Below, piece by piece: positions 23,331 through 36,207 of a stretch of 64,000 nt of DNA. How positions within the stretch are numbered: the first letter of the stretch is position 1; every line of letters begins with the position of its first letter. Made by a program: the position numbers and the translations under genes. The notes beneath the pieces were generated by a model that worked only from the letters and a program-made list of their open reading frames with translations, was not told where the DNA came from and did no database searches. The stretch spans positions 84,981,980 to 85,045,979 of the forward strand of contig CP136063.1 in NCBI GenBank assembly GCA_032622095.1. The letters run 5' to 3'. Origin of the DNA: Siphonodentalium dalli (Eukaryota; Mollusca; Scaphopoda; Gadilida; Siphonodentaliidae).

Positions 23331-24862
23331 CATGGCAAAAGTTCCCTAAAATCCGAGTTGAGCTTTTTGTGATATCTTGATTTGTCGGAGTGGTTCAAAT
23401 TCTGAAGCATTTCCATCAGGCCATATGTGAATGCAGTCATGACATTGTGTAGATAAATTAATTCCAAATTCATAATACATTGAGATATATACAAACAATG
23501 CTTAGTCGTGAACCATATAAGTAGAATTTATGTCCCAAAATGGACGTCAAAATGGCCAAAATAGAATGAAAATTACATTTTATGCAAAATTGAATAGCTA
23601 GTCACATAAGTGACAACACACTCGAAATATGAGGAAGAATGATTGCAGAGTATACGAGAAACATTTTATCGGGGATGTACGAATTCTCTCTAATATATCT
23701 TGCATATTCCAGTTGCAAGTTGCCGACTGAAGTAGTCTGAACAATTTGTCTAAGACACCAGTTTGGAAGAAGCACGAAAATACTCTGATATAAAATGTAC
23801 GAGGTACTGTCTATTTGAACTGGTGAGATGGAGTGCTAATCTTTCGAAGAGATGGCGGTTCTTTGGAATATAATAAGCATTGCAAGATACGTGTATGGTT
23901 ATTATCACGGACGGTGCTGACAAATCCATAAATGTAACTACTATTTATACCGCAAGGATATGCATTTAAGTTTCTGCGGTATATTCAATAATTTATCATC
24001 ACGCCGAATGAAACACTACCATACAGTGTGTGGCGAAACATTACTTCGTGTGTTGCATGCCCGAAATTATTATTTTGGGCCCGACTGTAAACAGAAAACC
24101 CGAATTTTTAAAGGCGTAAATCATTGTGTTTGACTTGAGTTGCAATGACCTATAAATCCTCCAGATGGATCTGTTTTAATAATCTGTGTACCTTTAACGA
24201 TATTTAACAACATACTTGTCTTACTAATACGTATTTTACCAACTAGGTGATTATCCAATATCTTGCTTTCGTCTTGGCTTGGTGGTTGCGGCCATTTTGA
24301 CAGCCATTGCATGACCGCGATTGTATTATTCTGATCGTGTCACTATATTCGCTCTCGTACTCACATTTCACATAAACTGCTGTAACTGCGTAATGCATAT
24401 AACTAGATTAGACACAACAGAAGAGCAAAATACGACCAGATCGTTGACAACCAGTTTTGGGGGTAGGGTTATGTCTTTAGATGTTTTGACCACTTGTGAT
24501 ATGCGTACTCGCTAATTCTGCCCATTATAGCGACGGGTGGTCTCTGTGCAATTTTTAAATTAGATATTCCCGAGAAATCCGACATCGAATACAACAGTTT
24601 GCCTTCAAAATCGTCATTGTTTTGGCTCAGTGTTCTATTTCATATCTATATCTGTGAAATTCATTCGAAGTTTCCCTTTGAATGGGTGTCTTTGGTTCGA
24701 GAATTGTGTATCGAACAATATTGAGTGTCTTTTGTATATGTTTCGGCTGAAAAATTGTTACAGCATCCAATTAATTCCATAATTGTGAAAAATATATATT
24801 TTTTTTAATTATGTGGAAAAAATGATGTAACTCAGAAAGCTCAACTCGGATTTTAGGGGACT
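23331..24862. mobile_element. TIR element related to 2414-4743
   Basis: Inverted ends near AAAGTTCCCTAAAATCCGAG (about 23337) and CTCGGATTTTAGGGGACTT (about 24844). The interior shares order and orientation with 2660-2990 and 3800-4540: CATTGAGATATATACAAAC, GCGGCCATTTTGACAGCCAT, CGATTGTAT. The exact ends and target duplication are not resolved. Confidence 0.55.
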
Positions 24863-24864
24863 TC

Positions 24865-25400
24865 GTGACACGTCCGCGATATTATGGCCTAAATAATACT
24901 AATAAATGCGCTTTCCCCGATTTATTTCCTTATTACTTTTCCACTTTCATGTCTAATGTGTCTGGACTATCAACTACTGATATGTGCCTGGTCTATCAAC
25001 TACTGATATGTGCCTGCTTTGTAGTGAGGAATCTGAGACAATACAACACTTTCTACTGCATACTGTACATATTTATATTACAACATGTCAGAGATCGGAC
25101 ACTCCCTCTAGTGGCAGACTGTTATCAGATTATATTCACTTCAGAATTCCAACGGTGTACTAATGATATAAAGGTACAATTCTTGACAGATCCTTCATCA
25201 CTACCTGACATAGAGACTGCTGACATCCAAACTATTAAGGACCTGCATCATCATTCATCTGACCTCTGTTACTACCTTCACTGTGCGCGCTACAGAACGC
25301 TGTCTGCAAAGAAGTAACTCTTATGGTGTTAATATATATGTGAATGCTGAGTCTGCACGTCTCCACCAAATCTTAGTTTTATCTAGATGTTTTTTTAGGC
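24865..25400 (+). pseudogene. LINE C-terminal tail, degraded
   Basis: One frame reads DMCLLCSEESETIQHFLLH (about 24979-25050), a C-x2-C...H knuckle as in LINE C-termini. After a frameshift near 25070, another frame reads QHVRDRTLPLVADCY and runs to the stop at 25317. A 26-bp direct duplication (CTATCAACTACTGATATGTG) at about 24967-25018 interrupts the knuckle. The reverse transcriptase domain is absent. The match rests on the knuckle and its spacing, so the family is uncertain. Confidence 0.6.
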
Positions 25401-25407
25401 TGTACAT

Positions 25408-25550
25408 AAGGATTAACTGTCATGTGGACTGTTTTATGGAGATGTAACCGTGAGGTAAGTGGTCATAACTTGTGTAAAATCCGAAAAGTTATGACCCCTT
25501 ACCTCACGGTTACAGCTACATAACAACAGTCCACATGACAGTTAATCCTT
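25408..25550. repeat. Foldback repeat with ~64-bp arms
   Basis: Arms 25408-25471 and 25486-25550 pair with few mismatches (GGATTAACTGTCATGTGGAC and its complement; TAACCGTGAGGTAAG and its complement). The loop is about 14 bp. Confidence 0.9.
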
Positions 25551-26320
25551 ATATTTATATACATTTAGCGAAAAAGACACTTCTGTAAATGTATTTAAAT
25601 CGAAAAGTGTATCGTGACGAAACCAGCCCAAAATATACCATAGCACCCTTGGCAAAAGTTAACAGGAACAATTTCTCTTTATATTGAAACCCGATGATTT
25701 ATTAAGTCAATCCTGCGCGAGTCCAAATGCGCCCAAAACATTATGCGTTCGTCTTTCCCAAACCTATGACGCGTCGATGTAATTATGAGCCTGGTGTTAT
25801 GAGCTGTTGCGCGTTCACCGAGAAATAACTGCAACTAGCCACGTGGGCGCCGACCAATCAGAATGCTGGATTTAGTGATAATCACACCTAGTATGTAAAT
25901 ATATATGTATAGACCATAGTTAAGAGCGGATTTTACTAGACGGACGGATCGATAAGAAGAAGAAAAAGTTAATTAAAAAAAACCTGGTTGGAATAGGAGG
26001 TGGACGCTAAAATGTACCGAATTCGGAGATGGAAGGGATGTGTGTCCAAACTTGATGGACAAAAATTACACGGAATAGTGGGTGGAACCCAAAATTCGGG
26101 GGAAAAATCAACCTTGTGTATCCACTTTTTACCCCACCCCCCCCCCCCCTTGCTGTCATCTGCTTTTATCTTTTATCACCTTAACGTCCCTCCAAATGAA
26201 TAATAGACCATTCTGATGTACACTTTTTACCTGACTGGGAGAATCCATGTAGTACAGAAAGGGCTAAAGGAAATTTCCGGTATTTGAGGGATTTTTTTAA
26301 CTTGGAGTAAAACAACAAGA
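25551..26320. other. Unassigned, with a C run
   Basis: Poly-C at about 26137-26148. Stretch 26000-26150 resembles the sequence before other G/C runs (42.84 kb, 57.69 kb) in being AAATT/GGG-rich. No gene seen. Confidence 0.45.
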
Positions 26321-26327
26321 CATTTAA

Positions 26328-26980
26328 AGGGCTACTGTACGCCATTTTCAATAAATTCCCGATAATTGCAACGATCTAATATCGATAATTTATAGAAAAC
26401 AAAGTAATTTGAGTCGAAAGTGTATTCCGTAAAGGTTCAGGTTAATAGGTTATCTTTAAATCAAAGTTAATAATTAGATATAAATTTAATTTATGGCTGG
26501 AGCCATAAATTAAATTACGAATTTCCATGCATTCGGCAACCCTCGTCAGATTCCGTCACCGTTTCAGCTTGGCCCCAGAGGTCATAGGTCGAGGAGTCCA
26601 GAATGATTTCCATGTACAAGACGTAATCAAAATAATTCATGGATAGTGGATTGGGCAACCCGTGGCACACATGATCGTGTAAAAAGTTATGTTGATACGG
26701 GGCGTAAACTCAAGCCACTCACTGACAAGTGACTATACAATGACTTAAATAAGTATATGGTACTAGTATGCATATTTTATGACATTTATTTGATACATTT
26801 GCTTGAAAATTGTCCAAAAATTACTCGACGACAATATGTATTTTCGCATTCCGGCTAATCTGCCATCCGTAACACATTACTTCGTACTCAACATACTTTC
26901 AAATAATGGAAATCTGGTTATTTAATTATCCGACTCAGAGACTATAGAAACCAACAACAATATTTTAATACAGTACCCCT
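26328..26980. mobile_element. TTAA-flanked short element, family F3, copy 1
   Basis: 653 bp, flanked by TTAA (26324-26327 and 26981-26984). Ends AGGGCTACTGTA and TACAGTACCCCT. The centre has the palindrome TTTATGGCTGGAGCCATAAA. Reverse-oriented relative of 42055-42602. Confidence 0.85.
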
Positions 26981-26984
26981 TTAA

Positions 26985-27600
26985 ATTACCAATATGCCAA
27001 TTGTGAGTGCCTATGGAAATGGACCTCGCTCTGGATTAAACATGTTCACTGTACCAACTTTGGAATTTAATTTCAGATAAACGTCACGTATTTTCCATTA
27101 AATGTCTAGATTTACGGCATATACGGATCACGTAACTTTCCATAAATTTTATATATAGGTGACATTTAAACTCACGTTTATTTTTAAATATGCAAAATCA
27201 TTAAACTTGACGTTTCATTCCGCGTAATTGGTATGTAAACGTCTACAGTTGGTATCCAGATAGCAAACGCAATTTGTAACAATCTGACCGTCCGTTGGTC
27301 GCTATAACTGTGAGCCGCGGGTGTTACATAACTCAGGTATCTGCAGTCGGCCGCGCTTAGATTATTTTAATATACTTACCGCTGCTTTATTTTCGGCCAT
27401 GCACGCTTGTATAAAGAATCGACGTCAATGTACAATAATTATAAGTGGCCAGTCTTATCAATAAAGACGTCACATATATAGCGACTTGCCCGCGGTTTGA
27501 AGAAGAGTCATATGGATCTTCTGTATAAGACTTCGAATTATAGGTAGAAAAGGATCTAATGCACACACACACTTAAGCCGACCACCGCGCTGTTCAAGAA
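26985..27600. other. Unassigned, no gene seen
   Basis: AT-rich with a short CACACACAC tract at about 27560. No family resemblance found. Confidence 0.4.
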
Positions 27601-27639
27601 TGAACTATACTGTCTATATACACTGCCAATCATAATATA

Positions 27640-27808
27640 AGTACGAATCGATGGAAATACAAATATTTTACGGATAGCAGCAAACCCGGAATGCAACGAA
27701 TAGCACGCTGTCATCGAGATATCCTCGTACAATTTCAGGCAAATGTATCAAATAAAATGTTACATACCTGTCCCATAAATTTAATAATTGTATTCTATTG
27801 TCAAAGGG
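27640..27808. mobile_element. Left half of a split F3-type element
   Basis: GGAAATACAAAT, CGGATAGCAG, GGAATGC and AAATGTATCAAATAAA follow the order found in F3 copy 2 at about 42150-42240. The similarity breaks at the 9-bp GTCAAAGGG (27800-27808) and resumes after the same 9 bp at 41405-41413. Confidence 0.6.
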
Positions 27809-27859
27809 AGGTGTGCCTAAACAACGCCCGGACCAGCCCGGACCCCCCATATGGACTAT

Positions 27860-29360
27860 ATGAGTTATTTTAAGGGCAATATAAGTGCAGGGGTGTCATG
27901 GAAACCCACTCAGGGTCGCTATTAACCCTCAAAATGCCGGCATCGGCGAAAATGAAGCTAACAGCCCGGACCGCCCCTGCTGCGTCCAGGTGTGATTTTA
28001 GTATCCATATCTGTGCAAGGGTATTAATGAAACCCAAATACGCACGGAGAGTGGTCAAGGTCAAACGGAAGTGCCGTTTATTAACCCCTAAACTTCCCAG
28101 ATTCAGCCAGAATTACAAAATTGTGCCCCCAATAAACAAACTCACAGCCCGGACCCCCTTAATGTCCTCGTACTTCTAATAACTCCTTACATATGTGTTG
28201 CGGAACTACCCTCGACTAAACTCACGAAGATACAAGGGCGAGTCGCCCACGAATGCCTGACAATTAACCCCCAAAAATGCCGCCACCGCCGAATATGTTT
28301 ACCGATAACGAAGCTAACAACCCGTATCGCCCCTGCTGCGTCTAGGGGTGATTTTAGTGACCTTATCTGTACACGGGTGTCGTGGAAACACTCACATACA
28401 CACGGACGATGGTCACGGCCAAACAGAAGTGACGATGTTAACCCCTAAATTTGTCAGATTTAGCCAGAATTACAAAATTGTGCCCCCAATAAACAAACTC
28501 ACAGCCCGGACGCCCTTAATGTCCTCGTACTTCTAATAACTCCTTACATATGTGTTGCAGAACTACCCTCGACTACACTTACGAAGAACCACGAGCGAGT
28601 CGCCCACGAAAGTCTGGCAATTAACCCCCAAAATGCCGTCATCGCCGAATATGTTTACCGATAACGACGCTGACAACCCGGACCGCCCCTGTTGCGTCTA
28701 GGGGTGATTTTAGTGTCCATATCTGTTAGAGGGTGTTAATGAAACCCAAATACGCACGGAGAGTGGTCAAGGTTAAGCGGAAGTGACGATATTAACCACT
28801 AAACTTGTCAGATTCAGTCAGAATTACAAAATTGTGACCCCAATAAACAAACTCACAGCCCGGACCCCCTTAATGTCCTCGTATTTCTAATAACTCCTTA
28901 CATATGTGTTGCGAATCTACCCTTGACTACATTCAATGAATAAACAATGGCGAGTCGCCCACGAAAGCCTGGCAATTAACCCCAAAAATGCCGCCATCGC
29001 CGAATATGTTTACCGATAACGAAGCTAACAGCCCGGACCGCCCCTGCTGTGCCTAGGGGTAATTTTAGTGGCCTTATATGTACACGGGTGTCATGGAAAC
29101 TCACAAACACACGGACGATGGTCACGGCCAATCAGAAGTGACGATTTTAACCCCTAAACTTGTCAGATTCAGCGATAATTAAAAAATTGTGTCCCAATAA
29201 ACAAACTCACAGCCCGGACCCCCTTAATGTCATTGTACTTCTAATAACTCCTTACATATGTGTTGTGGAACTACACTCGACTACATTCTCGAAGAACCAA
29301 GGGCGAGTCGCAAACGAAAGTCTGGCAATTAACCCCCAAAATGCCGCCATTGCCGATTAT
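27860..29360 (+). repeat. ~356-bp tandem array in the left arm
   Basis: The word CGCCCCTGCTG or its variant recurs at about 27972, 28328, 28684 and 29039, giving about four units. Each unit carries CAATAAACAAACTCACAGCC, TTAATGTCCTCGTACTTC and GGCGAGTCGCCCACGAA. Reverse-oriented units of the same repeat occur at 30.98-31.59 and 40.67-41.40 kb. Confidence 0.9.
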
Positions 29361-30980
29361 GTTCGCAACCATGCTGGGGAGAAATATTCACAGACTGACG
29401 GGGGACAATCTGTTTTTTTTTAGTTCGTCGTCTGCATCAAACCTTATTCGATGTACTAATTGGCGTTTTTTATATGAGAATTTATAATATCTCAGGTCAC
29501 ATCAATATTTTATCTGGGGAAGAATATACCTATGTTCAAACCATATCCTACTCCATTTAACAGAATATATGCAGCAATTTGAGTCAGGTGTGAGTACACT
29601 GCTGTAACACAACATGGTAGTTATAATGAAAATCGTTTTCGTTATAAATATCAGGTTCATGTGTGTGTGTGTGTACAACCACTCTTGAATTATATATTTT
29701 CTGTTGAGTGCAGCAGAATATGGCCGCCAAAGTGGCCGGATTTAGGTACGGTCTTCCTCGTGCTTATTTATTTTTTTATCTATATTCATATCCGTGCTTA
29801 TTTATTTTTTGATCTATATTCATATATGCATTGTCAATATACGGTTTATTGTAAATTTATAAATATTTATTGTACAGTTTAACTTGTATAGTTTCTATGT
29901 TAACTACTTTCTGCATTACTTGAAAAGAACATGAAATCTGATTGATGTATTTATCAACATATTTTTGGTTCTGAAACCTGAGATGCGTCGTGGTAAAAGA
30001 AATCTTCGAATTTTTGCAGCAGGTTGTCCCCTGTCACTTTAAGAATTTTCGCAACTATGCTGGGGAGAAATATTCACAGACTGACGGGGGACAATCTGTT
30101 TCTAATTATTCGTCTGCATTTAACTAAATTATATCTAGAAACTCGCATATTTTATATGAGAATTTATAATATATCAGGTCACATCAATAATTTATGTTTT
30201 GTTTTTAATTTGGCCTTAGGTCGCTTTGGACGATTGAAAAACGAATCATTTTAGGCTTGAAACTTATGGTTTCTCACATGCTCAACTATTTAGCTGTAAT
30301 TCACTCAAGCTTAATACATCCACAGTAATGACAACATGCAATAGCAACAATCTATGGTGTGTCTGGAAGCTGTACAATAACTGGACCTTATCATTTTGTT
30401 ATCATCTAAATTATGTCGTATATTGTATATATATTTGACCTTACGAGTCAGTGCTATTTTTCCGTACCATATAAAAGTATCTGTATATCTGTGCTATACC
30501 TTATTAGTATCCATATACATGGCTGATGCACGTATATTGTATTATAAAGATAACCATATATATATTCTATTGTACATATAGTTTTAAAATCATTAGGAAG
30601 TCTTCCAATAGATGATTTTTTCGGACTCAAATCGCTTAGAAATTATCGAACAATTTAATATATTCGATAACACCATACGCTGGTAGAATGTGTTCAATCC
30701 ATTAAACTGATCAGTACACTTTAATATTAGAGTGTACTGATCAGTTTAATGGATTGAACACATTCTACCAGCTTATGGTGGTGATCATAACATTGTAAGA
30801 TTTCTCTAACCAGATATTGTTAGTAACCGCCGGCTTTATGTATTGTCCTTATATTTTTACGTAATACGATGTTCCCTATTTTCGTTAATAAAGATTTATG
30901 TCACAGGCTGTTTCAATCAATTTATATGCATCTGTGGTTGGGTCGCTTGATCTCCTTGCGAGATTTTTTAATTGGGTCAC
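29361..30980. other. Middle of the outer element, no transposase seen
   Basis: Two direct copies of a ~150-bp segment at about 29361-29515 and 30046-30190 (ATGCTGGGGAGAAATATTCA, ACTGACGGGGGACAATCTG, ATATGAGAATTTATAATAT). A (GT)n tract sits at about 29659-29673. ORFs are short with no recognised domain. Confidence 0.6.
30671..30780. repeat. Hairpin with 50-bp arms
   Basis: 30671-30720 pairs with 30731-30780 with one mismatch, around a 10-bp loop. Arm words: TGGTAGAATGTGTTCAATCC and TAAACTGATCAGTACACT. It lies inside the outer 13.6-kb element. Confidence 0.92.
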
Positions 30981-31586
30981 ACATTTGTCATTCTGAATGA
31001 ATCTGGCAAGTTTGGTATATCGTCACTTCTGTTTGGCCGTGACCATAGTCCGTGTGTTTGTGAGTTTCCATGACACCCGTGTACAGATAGGGCTACTAAA
31101 ATCACCACTAGACGCCACATGGGCGGTCCTGGCCGTTAGCTTCGTTATCGGTAAACATATTCGGCGATGGCGGGGTTAATTGTCAGGCTTTCGTGGGCTT
31201 TCTTCGTGAGTGTAGTCGAGGTTGTTCCGCAACAGATATGTAAAGAGTTATTAGAAGTACGAGGACATTAAGGGGTCCGGGCTGTGAGTTTGTTTATTGG
31301 GGCCACAATTTTGTAATTCTGGCTAAATCTGGGAAGTTTAGGGGTTAATATCGGCACTTCTGTTTGACCGTGACCATCGTATGTACGTATGTGGGTTTCA
31401 ATGACACAAAAATCACAACTAGACGCCACAGGGCCGATCCGGGCTTGTCCGGGCTGTCAACGTCGTTATTGGTAAACATAATCGGCAATGGCGGCATTTT
31501 TGGGGTTAATTGCCAGTCATTCGTGGGCGACTCGCCCTTGTATCTTCGTGAGTGCAGTCGAGGGTAGTTCCGCAACACATATGTAA
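30981..31586 (-). repeat. ~356-bp tandem array, inverted orientation
   Basis: About 1.7 units of the array repeat on the minus strand. The array is cut after ACACATATGTAA and continues at 40669 with TAAGGAGTTATTAGAAG, so the inner element interrupts it. Confidence 0.85.
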
Positions 31587-32861
31587 TAGAGGAGCGGTCT
31601 TGGCCAGAATTTTTTTTTTGTTTTGTTTTGTTTACACACAGAAAAATTATATATCATATGAAAGTAGAAGATGTCCGCTTCATGTTCCGCCCTGCTGTAA
31701 AATGTGAAAGTGGTGCCGTTGCCATGGAAACGGAATGTAAACAATGTAGACACATTTTGAGATAAAACCATTTCAGCAAATGGTAAAAACTAATTTAAGC
31801 CCATTCTATAGGACAGGAACAGACGTTGAAGATCATTTGTTGATTATTTGTCCATTATAACCATGTTCCAACGATTCCAGTATTAAATAAGATGCACATG
31901 TAGGTTATAAGGGTCTTTATTGCCATTTTGGGGTGAAAATTGGTGATTTTTGCAAAAAATGCGATAATTTTGGAATTGGAGCATTTATTGGATACTACAT
32001 TGGTTACAGTAATAATTTATGCATAATATGTTGGCATCATATGTGTACTTAAAATAAATCTGGATAAAACTGCCAAAAAGGCCCAATACCCTGAGAACTA
32101 CCTGTTACAATGGAAACGATATTTAAAAATACAAAAAATGCCGTTATTGGAAAGAAATGAAGTCCTATAACCCTTGCGACACAATATAACTTTTTGAAAT
32201 TTGTTTTCTATGACATGCAATTTTAATCCGGACTTCTGTGTTGTGTAATTGTTGCAGTTATTCAGCTGTTGTCATGGAAACGGACCAAAATTCGTCAAAT
32301 AATGATGTTTTTTTCAATAAAGCTGACATTTAAAGCATGTAATTTTATGAAGCAAAGCGTATTATGACAACCTGTTATAGATGTCTCAAAACCTGTTTCA
32401 ACGATAACTATGTTCCAACTATTCAAGTAGTAAATATGAATCACATATATGTTCTGAGGGTTTTAATGCCATTTTGAGGTGAAAAATGATGATTTTCCAA
32501 AAAATGTGATAATTTTGGAATTGAAACATTTATTAGATACTACATTGGTTACAGGAATAATTTATACATATTATTGATGGCTTCTTACGTTTGCTTCAAT
32601 CTAAGTTTAATAAAACTGCCGAAAAAGCTCAATACCCTGAGAAATACCTATTACCATGGAAACGATATTGAAAAATACCAAAAAATGTCATTATTGGAAA
32701 GAAATGCGACACAAATTAACTTTTTGAATGTTTTGTTCTATGACATGCACAATTAATCCAGACTTCTTTGTCGGATCACTGTTGCGGTTAATTCAGTTGT
32801 CATGGAAATGGACCAAATTTTGCCAAATAATGATATTTTCTCCAATAAACCGGACATTTAA

Positions 32862-33329
32862 AGGTACTCAACCCGTAACGAGGGTCCCCATCTCAACAGA
32901 TTCCAACAACAACAATCCGATCAGAGGTCCTATATTACTATTTCTTTGGCTTTGGGGGTAAAAAATATTTGATTCGAGTCGAGGAACCCATCAAACAAAG
33001 CTCAGAGTTATTAGATATTGATTTTTCAAATTTGTTATGTTCTCGAGATGAGTACTAATAACTGCCGTAATCTGCTCTGGATGTGTACTCCAAATCTATT
33101 CAAACAGACAAGGATGAATAACTCTAAAATCAAGTGGTAATTTTAACGCAATTTTGACTGAGTTCTGGGCCAGATAGTATTCCCGATAATGAAAAATAAT
33201 AGATTTCTAAAATCGATATCTAACAAATCTGAGCTTTGATGGGTGACTTCCTCGACTCGAATCAAATATTTTTGACCCCCGAAGCCATTGAAATAGTAAT
33301 TGAGAGGAGTTTTATCGGGTTGAGTACCT
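32862..33329. mobile_element. TTAA-flanked element F1, copy at 32.9 kb
   Basis: 468 bp, ends AGGTACTCAACCCG and CGGGTTGAGTACCT, flanked by TTAA at 32858-32861 and 33330-33333. Base-by-base reading shows it equals the reverse complement of 51286-51753. The two halves are imperfect inverted repeats (TTTGATTCGAGTCGAGGAA in each). The paralogous sub-repeat at about 32330 (GACATTTAAAGCATGTAATT) shows the site without insertion. Confidence 0.92.
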
Positions 33330-33587
33330 TTAAAGTGTTAAATTTTATAAAGCAAAATAAATTTACCATTATGTGAATGCACCCTGACATATAATACTCA
33401 TCATTTTATTCCCAATTTCTCAGGTGTTTCTTTGGATTTGGACAAAAATTGTCTAAATGGTGATATGTTTTGCACAATTTTTTTTTATTTTATCGGAAAT
33501 TGTGTGAAAATGCAATAATAGGATTTCAAAAGATTCTCAGGTAATATATCCGGTTAATATATCAATATGTGGTTAGTTAGTCAATTA

Positions 33588-33939
33588 TGGAATCCTATTA
33601 GGGCCACTTGCTAATGGCGCTTTCGGCGCACTTTTTGTCGCTTTCTGCGCTTTCGGCGCGCGCCGAAACATACCCTAATGGCCCACTTTTTGTCGCTTCC
33701 GGTGCGCGCCATTAGGGAGTGGACCTAATAGTATGCCTAATGGCGCTTTCGGCGCGCGCCGAAAGCGACAAAAAGTGCGCCATTAGTAACGCGCCGAAAG
33801 CGACAAAATGTGCGCCGTAACGGCGCATATTTTGTCGCTTTCGGCGCTTTCGGCGCTTTCGGCGCGTTACTAATGGCGCACTTTTTGTCGCTTTCGGCTT
33901 TCGAAAGCGCCATTAGCAAGTGGCCCTAATAGGATTCCA
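33588..33939. mobile_element. GC-rich TA-flanked MITE, short form
   Basis: 352 bp with ends TGGAATCCTATTAGGGCC and complement, flanked by TA (33586-33587 and 33940-33941), inserted in the minisatellite. The interior is a run of mutual palindromes around GCGCCGAAAGCGACAAAAAG and TGCGCCATTAG. The long form is at 59006-59986. Confidence 0.8.
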
Positions 33940-35220
33940 TAGTCAATAGATGCAGCTTCTTTGCAATTACTAGTATATGGAGCTACTGTGTCAATATAAT
34001 AGATTAGTTAGTCAATATATGCAGCTAATTTGTCAATATATATTGTTAGTTAAGTCAATATATGCAGCTACTTTGCAATTATATGCAATATTTGTCAATA
34101 TATGTGGTTCGTTAGTCAATATGTGTAGCTCCTTTGCCATTATATGCAGCTAATTTGTCAATATATGCAGCTAATTTGTCAATATATGCAGCTACTTTGC
34201 AATTATATGCAGCTACGTTATCAATATATGTGGTTAGGTAGTCAATATATGCAGCTACTTTGTCCATTAATTTGGTTAGTTAGTCAATAGATGCAACTTC
34301 TTTGTCAATATATTCGGTTAGTTAGTCAACATATACATCTACATTGTCAAAATGTGCAATTGCTTTGACAATATATGCAACTACTTTATGAATATATGTG
34401 GTTAATTAGTCATTATATGCAGCTACTTAGTCAATATATGTGGTTAGTTAGTCAATATATTCAGTTAATTTGTCAATATTTATAGTTACTTAGTCGATAT
34501 ATGCTGCTAATTTGTCAATATTTGTGGTTAGTTAGTCAATATATGTAGCTGATTTGCCATTATATGCAGCCAATGTGTCAACATATGCAGCTAATTTTGT
34601 CAATATATGCAGTTACTTTGCGATCATATGCAACTACGTTATCAACAGATGTGGTTAGTTAGTCAATATATGCAGCTACTTTGTCGACTAATTTTGTTAG
34701 TTAGTCAATATATGCAGTTTTCTTGTCAATATATGTGGTTAGTTTGTCAATATATACCTCTAATTTATCAAAATATGCAATTGCGTTGACAATATATGCA
34801 GCTACGTTATCAATATATATGGTAAGTTAGTCATTATATTCAGCTACTTAGTCAATATACGTGGTTAGTTAGTCAATATATGCAGCTACTTAGTTAATAT
34901 ATGTGGTTAGTTAGTCAATATATGCAGCTAATTTGTCAATATATGTGGTTAGTTAGTCAATATATGTAGCTCATTTGCCATTATATGCAGCTAATTTGTC
35001 AATATATGTAGATAACTTGTCAATATATGCAGCTATTCAATTATATGCAGCTACGTTATAAATATATGTGGTTAGTTAGTCATTATATGCAGTTACTTAG
35101 TCAATATATGTGGTTAGTTAGTCAATATATGTAGCTCATTTGCCATTATATGCAGCTAATTTGTCAATATATGTAGATAACTTGTCAATATATGCAGCTA
35201 TTCAATTATATGCAGCTACG

Positions 35221-35222
<2 letters not shown>

Positions 35223-35272
<50 letters not shown>
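35223..35272. repeat. (TA)n microsatellite
   Basis: About 50 bp of TA inside the minisatellite, directly before the dispersed element at 35273. Confidence 0.97.
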
Positions 35273-35274
<2 letters not shown>

Positions 35275-36207
35275 TAGAAGGTGACCCGACTTCGTCCGGG
35301 CTTTGACCTTGAATTGTCTATTTTGAAGGCCAAGGTAAAGTGGGGTCACGATTTGACCCGTCCAAAACACAGTGCCCGAACAAAAGTACCCGACAAAAGT
35401 ACCCGTCGAAATCCATCCGGTTTTACCCGATTTGACCTTGAATTGACCATTTTGAAGGTCAAGGTCAGGTGGGGTCAAACACCAACACCCCAAAAATGGT
35501 GGAAATCGGCCCAGCGGATACCGGGAAATCGGCCCATCGGATACCGAGATACCCTATGCATCAAATTTCGTCCGTAAAAATCCGCCAGTTTAACCCGATT
35601 TGATTTCCACTGAAGTATATAAACGCGCCTCATATACACACGCTCATTAATTATCAAGTTTCAACGTAAAGATAAATTACCATCGGTGCCCGAGATATCG
35701 CCAAGACGTCTCTGAAACAGTCAAATGCATCGGCATGTTAAGAGTTAACGTGATCTAACTTTATGACCTCTACCGACGTCATAGAAGTTACGCATTGTTT
35801 TTACCCTGATAGAAGATCGTACCACTTCTTCTTAATAATTGAGGCAGATAACTAAAACGGATACATACATATTATATATCGTTGGAAAGAGGAAACACGA
35901 AAGATTCTCATAGTGTCATTATTATGACTGGCATGTTATTATTCGCGCTGTTTCGAATCGATTTGTAAGCACCGAACTGAAATGTATTAGCGCAAAACGG
36001 CGTAAAAACAGATTTGACCTCGGCACGTGAAAAGTTGACCTCGCACGGACAAATTAATAGGCTTATGTTAGTCCTGACCCGAAAATACCCCCACATACCA
36101 AGTTTCATCGAAATCGGCTGGGCCATTTTCGAGTCCATCGATTACACACAAACACACAAACACACAAACAAACAAACAAACAAACAGATCTTCCAAAATA
36201 TATAATA
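35273..36207 (+). mobile_element. Dispersed element with GACCTTGAA words, single copy
   Basis: Starts ACTAGAAGGTGACCCGACTT and ends CTTCCAAAATATATAATAG, the same boundaries as the copies at 61499-63776. Near its end are ACCAAGTTTCATCGAAATCG and (CAAA)n/(ACAC)n tracts. The class is unresolved; the simple-repeat tail could suggest a non-LTR or SINE-like origin. Confidence 0.65.

Noticed and set aside
33737-33919. Open frame with APKAPKAPKATK repeats
   Set aside because: Product of stacked palindromes inside the GC-rich element.
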